Shown: one piece after another, positions 63,859-64,000 of the stretch
Position numbering within the stretch: the first letter of the stretch is position 1
Layout of the letters: every line of letters starts with the position of its first letter
Origin: Absidia repens
Lineage: Eukaryota > Mucoromycota > Mucoromycetes > Mucorales > Cunninghamellaceae
Length of the DNA stretch: 64,000 nt
Direction of reading: 5' to 3'
Assembly (NCBI GenBank): GCA_002105175.1
Contig: MCGE01000010.1
Coordinates: 620,001 to 684,000, forward strand
The notes under the pieces: model-generated
Database searches by the model: none
What the model saw: the letters and a program-made list of their open reading frames with translations, nothing else
What the model was told of the DNA's origin: nothing
Made by a program: the position numbers and the translations under genes

Positions 63859-64000
63859 CTATAAAAAGTATTGACTGCCCGGTCCAGCCGAATAGGAAGC
63901 ATCGCCTTGAGTATCATTTTCCAAAAATATCCTAAAATCAGACTCCTTAATGGTGGTTCGATCATCCGGTACTTTTAAAAGAGCTGCTTTGTTTCCACAT
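63859..64000 (-). CDS. 3' end of an unrecognised protein gene (partial)
   Basis: On the minus strand an open frame enters from the right edge and runs 46 codons to a TAG at 63861-63859. The peptide includes KAALLKVPDDRTTIKESDF and ends GPGSQYFL. Its balanced, non-repetitive composition in the middle of AT-rich DNA suggests real coding sequence, probably a last exon. It is too short to name. Confidence 0.5.
   Translation of the reverse strand, partial: CGNKAALLKVPDDRTTIKESDFRIFLENDTQGDASYSAGPGSQYFL

Overview
The window is nuclear DNA of a fungus, most likely an early-diverging lineage such as Mucoromycota. The evidence is short GT-AG introns (about 50-110 nt) in almost every gene, AT-rich spacers full of A/T homopolymers, pyrimidine-rich tracts just before start codons, AATAAA-type 3' ends, and a plain fungal housekeeping gene set. 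The phylum assignment is inference; no rRNA or mitochondrial marker is present. I rebuilt about 23 protein genes by joining exons across splice sites, two of them cut by the window edges. I saw no tRNA, rRNA, CRISPR or transposase gene.

Layout, left to right. 1-12.3 kb (+ strand): a FYVE zinc-finger protein cut at its 5' end, a nucleolar-type FKBP, a class I glutamine amidotransferase, a small KPWE-motif (PEX39-like) peroxisomal protein, a one-repeat Myb-like factor, the TFIIH subunit TFB5 and a glutathione peroxidase. 15-23 kb (- strand): importin alpha, the MET1 siroheme-synthesis methyltransferase and a membrane lysophospholipid acyltransferase. 24-25 kb: a low-complexity hypothetical protein. 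26-35 kb: MCM6 (-) and SSD1 (+), divergent. 36-43 kb (-): a Spo71-like multi-PH protein and delta-1-pyrroline-5-carboxylate dehydrogenase. 44-52 kb: trehalose phosphorylase (+), a Dma1-like FHA-RING ubiquitin ligase (-) and a PPN2-like polyphosphatase (+). 54-64 kb: 3-hydroxyisobutyrate dehydrogenase (+), mitoferrin (-), an orphan seven-helix membrane protein (-), CDC42 (+) and the 3' end of an unrecognised gene (-) at the right edge. There is no operon-like logic. Shared themes are polarity and cell-cycle control (CDC42, SSD1, DMA1, MCM6), mitochondrial amino-acid catabolism (proline, valine) with iron import, and phosphate, trehalose and sulfur metabolism.

The most unusual content lies outside the proteins. 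A dispersed repeat family of about 0.35-1.4 kb occurs seven times in the spacers, six times on the + strand. It has no long conserved ORF. The better copies share a fixed architecture: a CACGTG box, a pyrimidine tract, a strongly conserved body of about 230 bp, then AATAAA-type signals repeated in degenerate internal modules. It looks like a mobile or amplified non-coding transcription unit, or solo LTRs of an unknown element. Inside genes, CDC42 only yields the invariant Gly-Lys-Thr of its P-loop, and the exact 191-residue family length, if two consecutive 2-nucleotide exons are spliced in. Trehalose phosphorylase has a 7-nt exon, HIBADH has a GC-AG intron, and MCM6 carries a 1-nt frameshift in an otherwise intact gene.
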